In this document: positions 23,527-33,405 of the stretch, one piece after another
Layout: each line of letters opens with the position of its first letter
Numbering within the stretch: the stretch's first letter is position 1
Source of the DNA: Charina bottae
Taxonomy: Eukaryota > Chordata > Lepidosauria > Squamata > Charinaidae
DNA: 64,000 nucleotides
Direction: 5' to 3'
Assembly (NCBI GenBank): GCA_023362775.1
Contig: JALMGJ010000003.1
Span: 47,013,916 to 47,077,915 of the forward strand
The notes under the pieces: model-generated
What the model saw: only the letters and a program-made list of their open reading frames with translations
The model's database searches: none
Told to the model about the DNA's origin: nothing
Made by a program: the position numbers and the translations under genes

Positions 23527-24092
23527 CAGGTAGTCCTCAGTTAATGACCATTCGTTCAGCAACTGTTCAAAATTACAATGGTGCTGAATGAGACTTACAG
23601 TCGATACTCCAATTGTGGCCGTTGCAGCATCCCCGCTGTCATGTGATCATGATTCAGGCACTTGGCAACCAGCTCACAATTACAATGGTTGCACCGTCCC
23701 ATGGTCACGTGATTGCCATTTGCGACCTTCACTGCCAGCTTCTGACAAGCAAAGTCACTCTCTCTCAGACCAACCCACGTCACAGGGTTGTTGTTGTGAG
23801 GAAAATAGGAGGAGGAAGGAGTATTAGGTATGTTTCCTGCCTTAAGTTATTTATAAAAATAATAAAGGCGGGATAAAAAATCTAAAAAAAAAGTCAATGG
23901 GGAAGCCGGCAGGAGGTCGCAAATGGTGATCACATGATGTCACGCTTAACGACCACACGGGATTCATTCAACAACCGCAACTGGAACTGCTGTTGTAAGT
24001 CAGTGAGGTCACGTGACATCACACTTTATGACTGCATCACTTAGCAACAGAGTTCCCCATCCCAATTACCATCATTAACTGAGGACTACCTG
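23527..24092. mobile_element. TA-flanked palindromic DNA transposon, complete
   Basis: Near-perfect inverted ends CAGGTAGTCCTCAGTTAATG / CATTAACTGAGGACTACCTG, with TA on both sides (23525-23526, 24093-24094). A Sauria SINE is inserted within. The TA duplication and CAGG ends suggest a non-autonomous Tc1/mariner (Tigger-like) element; the superfamily is inference. It sits inside a CR1 element whose two halves rejoin when it is removed. Confidence 0.8.
23754..23884 (+). mobile_element. Sauria SINE 3' half within the palindromic transposon
   Basis: 'cactctctctcag...cagggttgttgttgtg...gttatttataaaaataataaaggcggga' plus an A-rich tail. Short direct repeat aagtca on both sides (around 23748 and 23891). 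Confidence 0.85.
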
Positions 24093-24412
24093 TACCAGGA
24101 TGATGATGATAGGTCTAGAAATGGTTCAAGGTGCTGGCATGTTTAGCTTGTAAAAGAAAAGACTAAGGGGAGGTATAATGGTCTGCCAGTACCATATCTA
24201 GAAGCATGCAAGAGGAGGCAGACCTATTCTCCACTGAAACTGAAAGCAGGTCAAGGAAGACAAGGAGCTACATATTAAACTTAAAAATAAAAAAGAAGAT
24301 TCAACATGAAATTTTCTGACCTCAGACAAATGGGGACTACATGGCCTGGCCACCTTTGGTGATTCATACTTTGATCAGGAGTTGGACTAAATGATCTTCC
24401 GACTCATACATT

Positions 24413-24697
24413 CTTACATGTACAGTGGCATTCAGTCATGCATTCCAGAATCTCTTGTTGAGAGTTCCTATTTCCTCTGTTATTGCTGATAATATTGTAC
24501 ATAGCCATAATACTATTCGCCATCCCTAGGCTTGTCCTCCAGGAAATTGTTTCATCCTTTCTTAATAATAGGATCAGGTAATTACTGGGCAGTACGTTAC
24601 TGGGCAGATGCATTCATAAAATCTGTTGGGCACATTTTTGTCAGTCTCAGGATGAAAATAATGAACCAAAGCTATTAGCTTAGTAGGGACTACAACA
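24413..24697. other. intergenic, nothing recognised
   Basis: Short unique stretch between the CR1 tail and the large hAT element. Confidence 0.5.
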
Positions 24698-24775
24698 GTC
24701 TAGTTCAGGGGTCGGCAAACTTTTTATGCCGGGAGCCATTTTGACATGCTCGTGCACATTTTGAAATGCTAGAGA

Positions 24776-24845
24776 GCCAGGGGGCGGGGTTTGCGGGCGG
24801 GGGCCAATCACGTGGAAGGGGGCGGGGTTTGCGGGCGGGAGACGG
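24776..24845 (+). promoter_or_regulatory. GC-box / CCAAT / CACGTG module, hAT left end
   Basis: Two copies of GGGGCGGGGTTTGCGGGCGGG with GCCAATCACGTGG between them. A single further copy, with CCTATCACGTGG, is at the right end (27249-27306). The motifs match NF-Y, Sp/KLF and E-box sites by sequence only; activity is inferred. Confidence 0.55.
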
Positions 24846-24902
24846 CGTCCACCCGGCCCAGCTGCCCGGGGTCCAGGGAGATCAGCTCCGGCGGGATCTG
24901 TG

Positions 24903-25055
24903 GCGAAGAGCGGCTGTGGGGGGGGGGCGGGCGGCGACGACAAGCGACGCGCTTCAGGCTTTCAGCGCTGGAAGGAGGCCCGCCTTCCAGCGCTGAAAGC
25001 CTGAAGCGCGCCGCTTGTCGTCGCCGCCCGACCCCCCCCCCCACGGCCGCTCTTC
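24903..25055. repeat. 150-bp GC-rich palindrome
   Basis: Arms 24903-24975 and 24982-25055 are inverted copies, about 73 bp each with only a few mismatches, separated by about 6 bases (GAGGCCC). Either strand could form a single very stable hairpin. Confidence 0.9.
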
Positions 25056-25071
25056 GCCCGCCCGCGTTGAA

Positions 25072-27131
25072 CAAAGAAGATGATGGAGGGTGGGAAACGA
25101 GGCCTGCCCGCTTACCTGCCTGCCTGCCTCCCTCCGCGAGGCCCCCGCTGCCTTCCCGGGGTCCAAGCCGGATCGGGGGCCTCGCGGAGAGAAGCAGGCA
25201 GGCAGGTAAGTGGGCAGCCCTGGCCTCCGCCGCCGGGCCCGCCCCCCTCGGCCGCTTCCGCCTGCCCGCATTGAAGGAAGAAGACGATGGAGGGTGGGAA
25301 ACGAGGCCTGCCCGCTTACCTGCCTGCTTGCCTCCCTCCGCGAGGCCCTCCGCTGCCTTCCCGGGGTCCAAGCCGGATCTGGGGCCTCGCGGAGAGAAGC
25401 AGGCAGGCAGGTAAGCGGGCAGCCCTGGCCTCCGCCGCCGGGCCCGCCCCCCTCGGCCGCTTCCGCCCGCCCGGGTTGAAGAAAGAAGATGATGGAGGGT
25501 GGGAAACGAGGCCTGCCCGCTTACCTGCCTGCTTGCCTCCCTCCGCGAGGCCCCCGCTGCCTTCCCGGGGTCCAAGCCGGATCGGGGGCCTCGCGGAGAG
25601 AAGCAGGCAGGCAGGTAAGCGGGCAGCCCTGGCCTCCGCCGCCGGGCCCGCCCCCCTCGGCCGCCTCCGCCCGCCCGGGTTGAAGGAAGACGACGATGGA
25701 GGGTGGGAAACGAGGCCTGCCCGCTTACCTGCCTGCTTGCCTCGCTCCGCGAGGCCCCCCGCTGCCTTCCCGGGGTCCAAGTCGGATCAGGGGCCTCGCG
25801 GAGAGAGGCAGGCAGGCAGGTAAGCGGGCAGCCCTGGCCTCCGCCGCCGGGCCCGCCCCCCTCGGCCGCTTCCGCCCGCCCGGGTTGAAGGAAGACGACG
25901 ATGGAGGGTGGGAAACGAGGCCTGCCCGCTTACCTGCCTGCTTGCCTCGCTCCGCGAGGCCCCCCGCTGCCTTCCCGGGGTCCAAGTCGGATCAGGGGCC
26001 TCGCGGAGAGAGGCAGGCAGGCAGGTAAGCGGGCAGCCCTGGCCTCCGCCGCCGGGCCCGCCCCCCTCGGCCGCTTCCGCCCGCCCGGGTTGAAGGAAGA
26101 CGACGATGGAGGGTGGGAAACGAGGCCTGCCCGCTTACCTGCCTGCTTGCCTCGCTCCGCGAGGCCCCCCGCTGCCTTCCCGGGGTCCAAGTCGGATCAG
26201 GGGCCTCGCGGAGAGAGGCAGGCAGGCAGGTAAGCGGGCAGCCCTGGCCTCCGCCGCCGGGCCCGCCCCCCTCGGCCGCTTCCGCCCGCCCGGGTTGAAG
26301 AAAGAAGATGATGGAGGGTGGGAAACGAGGCCTGCCCGCTTACCTGCCTGCTTGCCTCGCTCCGCGAGGCCCCCCGCTGCCTTCCCGGGGTCCAAGTCGG
26401 ATCAGGGGCCTCGCGGAGAGAGGCAGGCAGGCAGGTAAGCGGGCAGCCCTGGCCTCCGCCGCCGGGCCCGCCCCCCTCGGCCGCTTCCGCCCGCCCGGGT
26501 TGAAGGAAGAAGACGATGGAGGGTGGGAAACGAGGCCTGCCCGCTTACCTGCCTGCTTGCCTCCCTCCGCGAGGCCCCCGCTGCCTTCCCGGGGTCCAAG
26601 CCGGATCGGGGGCCTCGCGGAGAGAAGCAGGCAGGCAGGTAAGCGGGCAGCCCTGGCCTCCGCCGCCGGGCCCGCCCCCCTCGGCCGCTTCCGCCCGCCC
26701 GGGTTGAAGGAAGACGACGATGGAGGGTGGGAAACGAGGCCTGCCCGTTTACCTGCCTGCTTGCCTCGCTCCGCGAGGCCCCCCGCTGCCTTCCCGGGGT
26801 CCAAGTCGGATCAGGGGCCTCGCGGAGAGAGGCAGGCAGGCAGGTAAGCGGGCAGCCCTGGCCTCCGCCGCCGGGCCCGCCCCCCTCGGCCGCTTCCGCC
26901 CGCCCGGGTTGAAGAAAGAAGATGATGGAGGGTGGGAAACGAGGCCTGCCCGCTTACCTGCCTGCTTGCCTCGCTCCGCGAGGCCCCCCGCTGCCTTCCC
27001 GGGGTCCAAGTCGGATCAGGGGCCTCGCGGAGAGAGGCAGGCAGGCAGGTAAGCGGGCAGCCCTGGCCTCCGCCGCCGGGCCCGCCCCCCTCGGCCGCTT
27101 CCGCCCGCCCGCCCGCGTTGAGCGAAGATAA
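25072..27131. repeat. 205-bp tandem array (about 10 units), each a hairpin
   Basis: Unit starts (at 'gatggagggtggg') are near 25082, 25285, 25491, 25695, 25900, 26105, 26309, 26515, 26719, 26923 and 27131 (last unit partial), with mean spacing 205. Within each unit a 40-bp segment starting GCCCGCTTACCTGCC and one ending GGCAGGTAAGCGGGC are inverted copies (about 38 of 40) around a loop of about 35 bases. Both arms therefore present a CAG|GTAAG splice-donor-like site outward, on opposite strands. Units differ by only a few bases, suggesting recent amplification or homogenisation. Confidence 0.92.
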
Positions 27132-27393
27132 TGATGGGGGGCGGGAAACGAGGCCTGCCCGCTTACCTGCCTGCTTGCCTCTCTCCGCGCAGGGGCTGCT
27201 GCGGCTGGAGATGGCGCTGCCTCCCTGCCGCGCCGGGCCTCGCTCAGTGCGAGAGCCAGGGGGCGGGGTTTGCGGGCGGGGGCCTATCACGTGGAAGGGG
27301 CGGGGGTGAGTTCAGCTGCGGAAGAGCCACACTCAAGGGGCCAAAGAGCCGCATCTGGCTCGCGAGCCGCCATTTCCGACCCTTGGTCTAGTT

Positions 27394-28010
27394 AGACAGT
27401 ACAGGATGACTCCATTTGCCCCACATGCTAAGCCCAGGATGGGCAACTCACAGACTGCATATAACCCAGTATCCCATCTGAAGGCCATAAAATGTTGGAG
27501 CCAAAAAAGTCCTTTCTGGCTTTAGAGGACTGGGATGGGAGTTAAAGGACAGAATGAGTGCCCTGAGTATTGTAATCAACCCTTGACAATCTACTGCAGT
27601 CAGATGACTCTTTGAATGGGCTAATATTGGAGCAAGAGCAAGCTTCCTACATGAATCTCAACTGTACAATCTTTGCACCCCATAGAACTAAAGAGAGATG
27701 TTGTTTCCACCAGACAGGATAGCTGCAATTTGGCTGATAATGAATTATTCCCACACCAATTATTTCTATGATTCAAGACAGTAAAAAGGAAACACAGGTT
27801 TGGTTTCCAGGCAACTGAAAACGATACCATCTTAGTATTTTAAGCACATTTGGACACAAACCATTTTTTCCTCCAGCATATATGAAATGAAAGCTTTGAG
27901 ATACTTTAAACCAACAGCTATTTTTAATGGATTCTGGTGAAACCAATTAACAAGATTGAAGAAGAACTGCAAAGATGTACAAGTGTGGCTACCCAGGGAC
28001 TATTAATGTA
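27394..28010. other. intergenic, nothing recognised
   Basis: Unique-looking DNA without a recognisable gene or repeat. Confidence 0.5.
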
Positions 28011-28108
28011 ATGTGATGGTTAGATGGTTAGAGTAGAACAGGGACCCAGGTTCAAATCTTCATTAGGTGTGAAACTCATGGGGTGAATTTGGGCCAGTCT
28101 TTGGTTTT
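28011..28108 (+). mobile_element. diverged Sauria-type SINE head
   Basis: 'tgatggttagatggttagagtag...ggttcaaatcttcattaggtgtgaaactcatggggtgaatttgggccagtc' keeps the tRNA-like B-box (ggttcaaatc) and the 'gggccagtc' body motif. Confidence 0.55.
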
Positions 28109-28159
28109 TTAGGTTAGTCTAGGATTGTTGGACAGATAAAATGGATTGGGTGTAAAGCA

Positions 28160-28170
28160 GATAGATAGAT

Positions 28171-28238
<68 letters not shown>
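28160..28238. repeat. GATA microsatellite
   Basis: About 19 GATA/TAGA units with one interruption. GATA repeats are known to be expanded in many snakes. Confidence 0.95.
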
Positions 28239-31177
28239 TCACACACATACTGCTCATATTTCTTTAAGGAAAAGCAGGATGTAAATAATACAAGCATGCC
28301 TCAAATCCACTGCAAAAGAGGAAGGCTTTTAACCACACATCACATCCTTGTCCTGGAATATGCTCCCTGCTAAGATGTTCCTAGCATATATTTAACAAGC
28401 TGATAGACATTAAAATAATACACTATGAGCAATATTTACCCAAGCATTAAAAATGTTGATAGCATTTTTACAATTTCAGGGTAATAGTTGGTTGATTTAT
28501 ATGATTTACGTAGGTTGCATTCTTTCCTGGAATCTAATTCAATGAGGAACGATATTTAAATGTTTTCAGTAAATAATAAATAAGATTCTCTCTTCAGTTT
28601 TGTAGGAAAAATCAGAAACTATTGGTAATTGATTTCACAGTCCTTGCTAGAGGAATTGGTGGAATTCACCTTTGTTGCTTTTTGAGTAATTGATATATTG
28701 TGTAACAGGATTAACAGAGAATAGGATCAAAGTAAAAGCAGATGGGATAATATATTTCTAAAAGAGATAGTTTACAGAAGAGATAGACACAACAAGGAAT
28801 GTGGAATAGTGCCAATACTGAGGAATGTTATACAATGTATAGTTTGGCAAGCAGGACAGAAATTGTTCGGATGGAAATAAAAAAAGCAAAGGAATGATGA
28901 TAGAAAACTATTATGCGACCATCTGGCTCAGATACAAGATGTCCAGAATATTTATATAGATAAGGGAGATTTCGAAGAGTTCAAGGCAGGCAAGGGCCAG
29001 CTTCTGGATCTGGACTGGGACAGCAAGAAATGTTGAAATTTACCCTGTAATGTTTTCCAGATTCTGCACAAGACAGAGGAAGAAGCTTGTTAGTCTTCCA
29101 GGACTATAAAGGGCCGGGCTTGTCAAAAATAAAATGTTCTCTTTTATACACTAGCATGAAATATGAGAAAATGCTTAAGTAATATTTTGTTGTTCTACTT
29201 ACTTGCTTTATACATATCCCTATAGACACAACATACCACCTTTGTCCATATCATCAGTGCCAGCAATGGAGCTACTCCAGTCCAAAATGAATCTAAAGCT
29301 CTCATCTAAGATCTGGGTTGAGGTTAATACAAAAGGTAAAACATAAGGAGAACCCTGCACACTTCTGTCTAAGGAAAGCAATGCAGAAAGCAGCATCACC
29401 AGGAAAACATTATTACAATATGGCCTGTATTGTCCTGGGTAAGATTTGATTATGATTTATTATGTATCATCAAGTTGGTGTTGACTCTTAGTGACCACAT
29501 AGATAGATTTTCTCCAGGACTTGGGTCAGAGGTCCAAGGTTTTTATGAGCCAGGCTCTTGAGTGATCACCTCTGTCAAGTAATGGTGGAGTCAGGACAAA
29601 ACTTAAATCTGATTTTATTTTGTTCACAGATCAACTTTTCAAATAGGGTTAATAGAAATACTATTTAGGTATGTATTTATTCATTCCCCTTCTGTTGCAC
29701 TGGAAATTATAATTTGGCAACCATAGATGGCTATCACTGTAGACCATATCCTTGATGCTTAGGAATGGGGTTTGAAGCAATGCACCTCTCTACTAGGTGC
29801 ATCAGGAATGTTTTGCTGGCTTACTCTGGACAATCTAGAGATGCAATTATATTCATGGGGCGGGGCGGGGGGGGGGGGAGCCAGAATAGAAGGAGTTCAT
29901 GGAAAATGCCAGATTACAGGTTGACATTCCTGGTTGAAATGGGAAGGATGCATAATGGTATATCTAAAAAAAAAGATTGAAGTAGAATGTTTTATACAGT
30001 GTTCATGCAATAGAGCATAAGACATAGTTGAGCAGAGGTTAAAAAGAAACATAAAGAGCACGGCTTCCAGCAGTGGACAATAATAGCATAGTCAAGGCCC
30101 AGTCAAGGAGGTCCAGGAGCAGCAGTCAAAAATCAGGGTGCCCAGAAAGTTGCCCAAGGCTTGGACTCAAGGTATATAGACTGTGACAGAAGATATTTTG
30201 GCATTTGACTGCTCTCAGGCTGAGGCACTCTAAATTTGGAAAGCTTCTAACCTCCACCTAAATGCAATTGCTGCTGATCAGTTGGTTTCTTGAAGACCCA
30301 ATTCCCAAGTAGAGCACTACCTGTGAGGTTCTCTTCCAAGTGGTCTGTCTCTCCTTGACTTTCCCCCAGGCTTGGAGGCCATATTGATGTTAAGGTCAGA
30401 TTCCAAGGCTGGAAAAAGGATGTAGGTGTGCCCTGTATGTTGGTGCACAATGGAGAATGGCTCAGAAAGCCGGCTCTGCTCTTCCCCTTTTCTTTGGGAG
30501 AGGACTCTTCCAAAGAGGCCATGGGCATTTGGTTCTACAAAAGCCATATATATATCACATCTTAGAAGATCATTAAAAGCTGTTCTGTATTCTTTTTCTG
30601 AGAATCTGAAAATGCTTGGAATGGTTCTTTAAAAAGAAGCCGCACAATCTAAGACTGGATAGGAGCATAAGCGGCCCTTTTCTCTTAACAAGTGTAAGAC
30701 AGGGTTCTCAATGCAAAGACTATTATTTTGGGGAAGGTTGTGATGGTGCATAAAAAAACATCATGATGCCCAAAATAAGTAACAAATTACTACAGGAAAC
30801 ATTTATGTTACTGACAATAATTTCTTAATATTTTTCCAGGTCAAAAATTGCACCATGTTGCATGATCAAACAACTTTGTAGAGTAATGACTCTACTTACA
30901 TATTACATTTGTAGATGTCATGGTGAAACCACTTGTCAGCCCTTCAAGGTAGATCAGACTGGGAAACCAATGCCATGTAGGTCAGTACTTCTTTTATTGT
31001 AAAGTTATTGGAACAGGAAGTTGAATGTGCTTCCCCCTCCCTCCCTTTATCTTTGTGTGAAATAGGGAGGGGCTTGTCTGAGATTTTACATTCTTGGCCC
31101 GGGCTCAGGCCCCTTATATCTGACTGTTGCCTTGGTATCGGCTCTTCCTCCTGCCCTTCAAGGCCATCTCCTCTTCC
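28239..31177. other. intergenic, nothing firmly recognised
   Basis: AT-rich unique DNA. Around 29460-29530, 'catcaagttggtgttgactcttagtgaccacatagatag' looks like a tail of an old LINE but is too short to assign. A G-rich run is at 29859-29878. Confidence 0.45.
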
Positions 31178-31390
31178 CTCTACATCAGTGCTTCCGAAAG
31201 TGCCGCTGTTGGCGACACACCAACGGCGGCAGTGGCGGGGGGGGCGGGGGGGCGGGGGCGTGCACGGCGGTGGCGGCCTCCACTAAAACGCGGAAGCGCT
31301 GATGGTGCGCCGCCGCCGCCATGCACACCCCCGCCGCCGCTTCCGGGTTGTGTGGCGACACACCAGACTGTGTGTTGCGACACACTAAAG

Positions 31391-32821
31391 CAGAGCTTTC
31401 CAAACTGTGTGTTGCGACACATTTCTATGTCGCGGCAAGGGCCCAGGTGTGTCGCAGGAGAACCCGGAAGAGGAGGCCATACACCACGTGGAGCCCGGCC
31501 CATCCCTTGCCGCGGCGACAGGTCCCTGCTCTGAAGCCAGCTCTTCAGCTCTCGCTGCAGAAGCCAGGTAAGTTAGCAGCCCGGCTGGGGGGGAAAGTGC
31601 AGGGACGCGACTAGGCTGCCGCGTGGGGGGGGATGCAGGAACCGCGAAGCGCGGCGGCCAGAGACTTAGCTTTAAGTGCCAGCGGCCTGGCAGCCAAGAA
31701 AGGGACGGGGAGGCGGCTCCGCTGCCCACCTCGCATGGCCCCCCGCGCCGCCCGCGCCGTCTGCGGCTCCGGCCGTTCTCTGCCTCCATGGCCTGGCCTG
31801 GCCTGGCACGCCACTTCATCCCGTCGCCTACGAGCAGAAGATGGCGGCGGTCTGATGCGCGGCCTGCGACCCGCGAGAGCTGAGCTGGGGACGAGCCGAG
31901 GTAGCCTGCCGGCGGCTCCGGCCCAACGAGAAGGTTCCCGGTGCTCCGGGGAGACCCAGCACGGGCGGCGGGGACGGGGCGGAAGGAGAGGAGCGCCTCG
32001 CCGGCGCCTGCCCGGCTTCCAGCGCGCTTCATCGGAGAAGGTAAGATGCCGCGCCGGCGGGCGGGCGGGTGGCTGAGGGGCGGGCGGGCAGGCAGGGGGT
32101 CGCCTGCAGCAGGCTCATCTGACCATCCTTCCCGGAGCTGCTGGGGCTGGATGGAGCGGTGGGGGACTTGGCATCGCTCCTTCCAGCGGGCGCTCCAAGC
32201 CCAGCTGTTCAGCCATCGATCAAGGATCAATCAGGCCCGGGGGCAGGGCTGGCCGAGGGGCTCAGGGGTGAAGAGGGAAGACGGGTCCCTGTTGCCTGAG
32301 ACATCCTCATGCATCCTCGCCCCCTCCCCCCACAATATGGCAGCAATAACAGGCAGGGCCCGAAAGAGAAGGAAAGCCCCAAGAAAGAGCGGGGATCCTG
32401 CACTTTCCACTCTCCAGAAGAGCGTTCCGTACTTGGATCCATTTCTGCCAGAGCCTTCGCGGCAGGTGGTGGTCGCTGTGGTTTCTCGGCTTTCAGGCCG
32501 ATGGCACTTCTTGGGAGGGAAAAGCCATGTCTCTGGCTGCCGCACTTCGCGGTCCCTGCACCACCCACCCACCCCAGCGCGGCAGTCTAGTCACGTCCCT
32601 GCACCCTCTCCCCCAGTTGCAGCCCTACCAGGCTGCTAACTTACCTGGCTTCTGCGGCAAGAGCTGAAGAGCTGGCTTCAGAGCAGGGACCTGTCGGCAC
32701 GGCAAGGGATGGGCGGGGCTCCACGTGGTGCATGGCCTCCTCTTCCGGGTTCCCCTGCGACACACCTGGGCCCTTGCCGCGACACAGAAATGTGTCGCGA
32801 CACACAGTTTGGAAAGCTCTG
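31391..32821. repeat. long inverted repeat with CpG-rich spacer
   Basis: Arms of nearly 200 bp (31391-31588 and 32625-32821), each reading from CAGAGCTTTCC inward to GCCAG|GTAAGTTAGCAGCC, a perfect splice-donor consensus pointing into the spacer on both strands. The spacer of about 1 kb is CpG-island-like. The largest open frame across it (31941-32639) shows no recognisable protein. Confidence 0.85.
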
Positions 32822-32859
32822 ATCTACAATTACATACAATACAATATATACAATACAAG

Positions 32860-33113
32860 ACTGGGGGGCCGGGGGGCGGGATTTGGAGCCAGCAGCCAAT
32901 CACATGGGGTGGGGTTTGGAGCCGGGAGCCAATCACATGGGCCGGGGGCAGGGTTTGGAGCCGGCAGCCAATCACATGGGCCGGGGGTGGGGTTTGGAGC
33001 CGGCAGCCAATCACGTGGGCCGGGGGCGGGATTTGGAGCCGGCAGCCAATCACGTGGGCCGGGGGCGGGGTTTGGAGCCGGCAGCCAATCACGTGGGCCG
33101 GGGGGCGGGGACT
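32860..33113 (+). promoter_or_regulatory. 39-bp tandem array of GC-box/CCAAT/CACGTG modules
   Basis: Six copies of a unit of about 39 bp containing GGGGGCGGGGTTTGGAG and GCCAATCACGTGGG; earlier units have CACATGG. Each unit combines a GC box, an inverted CCAAT-binding site and an E-box-like site in fixed order. Transcriptional activity is inferred from motifs only. Confidence 0.6.
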
Positions 33114-33405
33114 CCTCATTAGTGTGTCATGAAATTATGGATGGCTAAAAGGCGTGTCACCAACATGAAAAGTTTGGAAAGCCCTGCACTAAAGTGTTGT
33201 GACACACAGTTTGGAAAGCTGTGCTCTACATTATCTAGTGTAGTTCTTCCTGCTTCTTCCCCATCCCCTGATGTTTGCAAGTTTGCATAATGAATAATTT
33301 TGGGGAACTTGAAAACTTGCACATTTTTGTTCCATTTTGGTTACTCATAATAAGACAATTACCCCAGTATGGTTTTTGGATTTTTTTACCCTCATTTATC
33401 TATAT

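Larger units (their letters stand above)
23431..24412 (+). mobile_element. CR1 LINE 3' end, interrupted
   Basis: Two blocks, 23431-23524 ('tggaatactatgtccagttctgggca') and 24095-24412 ('catgtttagcttg...gggaggtataatggtc...gttggactaaatgat'), are consecutive parts of the CR1 3' region. The TA-flanked element at 23527-24092 lies between them. Only non-coding or heavily decayed C-terminal sequence remains. Confidence 0.75.
24706..27385. mobile_element. large non-autonomous hAT element with internal palindrome and minisatellite
   Basis: Ends CAGGGGTCGGCAAAC / ...TTTCCGACCCTTG are inverted repeats (about 13 of 15). A perfect 8-bp target duplication, gtctagtt, lies at 24698-24705 and 27386-27393 (TA in the centre). 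The 2.68-kb interior is extremely GC- and CpG-rich. In order it holds: a GC-box/CCAAT/CACGTG module (24776-24845), a 150-bp palindrome, about ten 205-bp tandem units, and a terminal copy of the module (27249-27306). No transposase frame exists. Long frames through the array are by-products: 205 is not a multiple of 3 and both strands are equally open. Confidence 0.9.
31391..33186. mobile_element. inner hAT element nested in the outer one
   Basis: Begins CAGAGCTTTCCAAACTGTG and ends CATGAAAAGTTTGGAAAGCC followed by CTG. A perfect 8-bp target duplication, cactaaag, lies at 31383-31390 and 33187-33194. Both ends match the ends of the 33406 and 40390 copies, in inverse orientation. The interior has long inverted arms (31391-31588 and 32625-32821), a CpG-rich core, and a 39-bp tandem array near its right end. 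No transposase is present. Confidence 0.9.
31186..33223. mobile_element. outer hAT element, family 'GGAAAGC'
   Basis: Begins CAGTGCTTCCGAAAG and ends CAGTTTGGAAAGCTGTG. A perfect 8-bp target duplication, ctctacat, lies at 31178-31185 and 33224-33231. Its own sequence is split by the inner element at 31391-33186. The left part (repeated GGCGACACACC, GC-rich blocks, 'ccactaaaacgcggaagcgctgatgg') is an inverted relative of the 60471-60779 copy. Confidence 0.9.

Noticed and set aside
25072..27131. CRISPR-like array
   Set aside because: Units are contiguous, with no unique spacers, and lie in a vertebrate transposon; it is a minisatellite.
25072..27300. Many long GC-rich open frames (up to about 250 codons) on both strands across the 205-bp array
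   Set aside because: They repeat with the unit, are open on both strands at once, shift frame every unit and match no protein; they are a by-product of CpG-rich repeats without stop codons.
31941..32639. 232-codon open frame in the hAT core as a captured gene
   Set aside because: High GC content explains it; no recognisable motif, and overlapping frames are open on the other strand.
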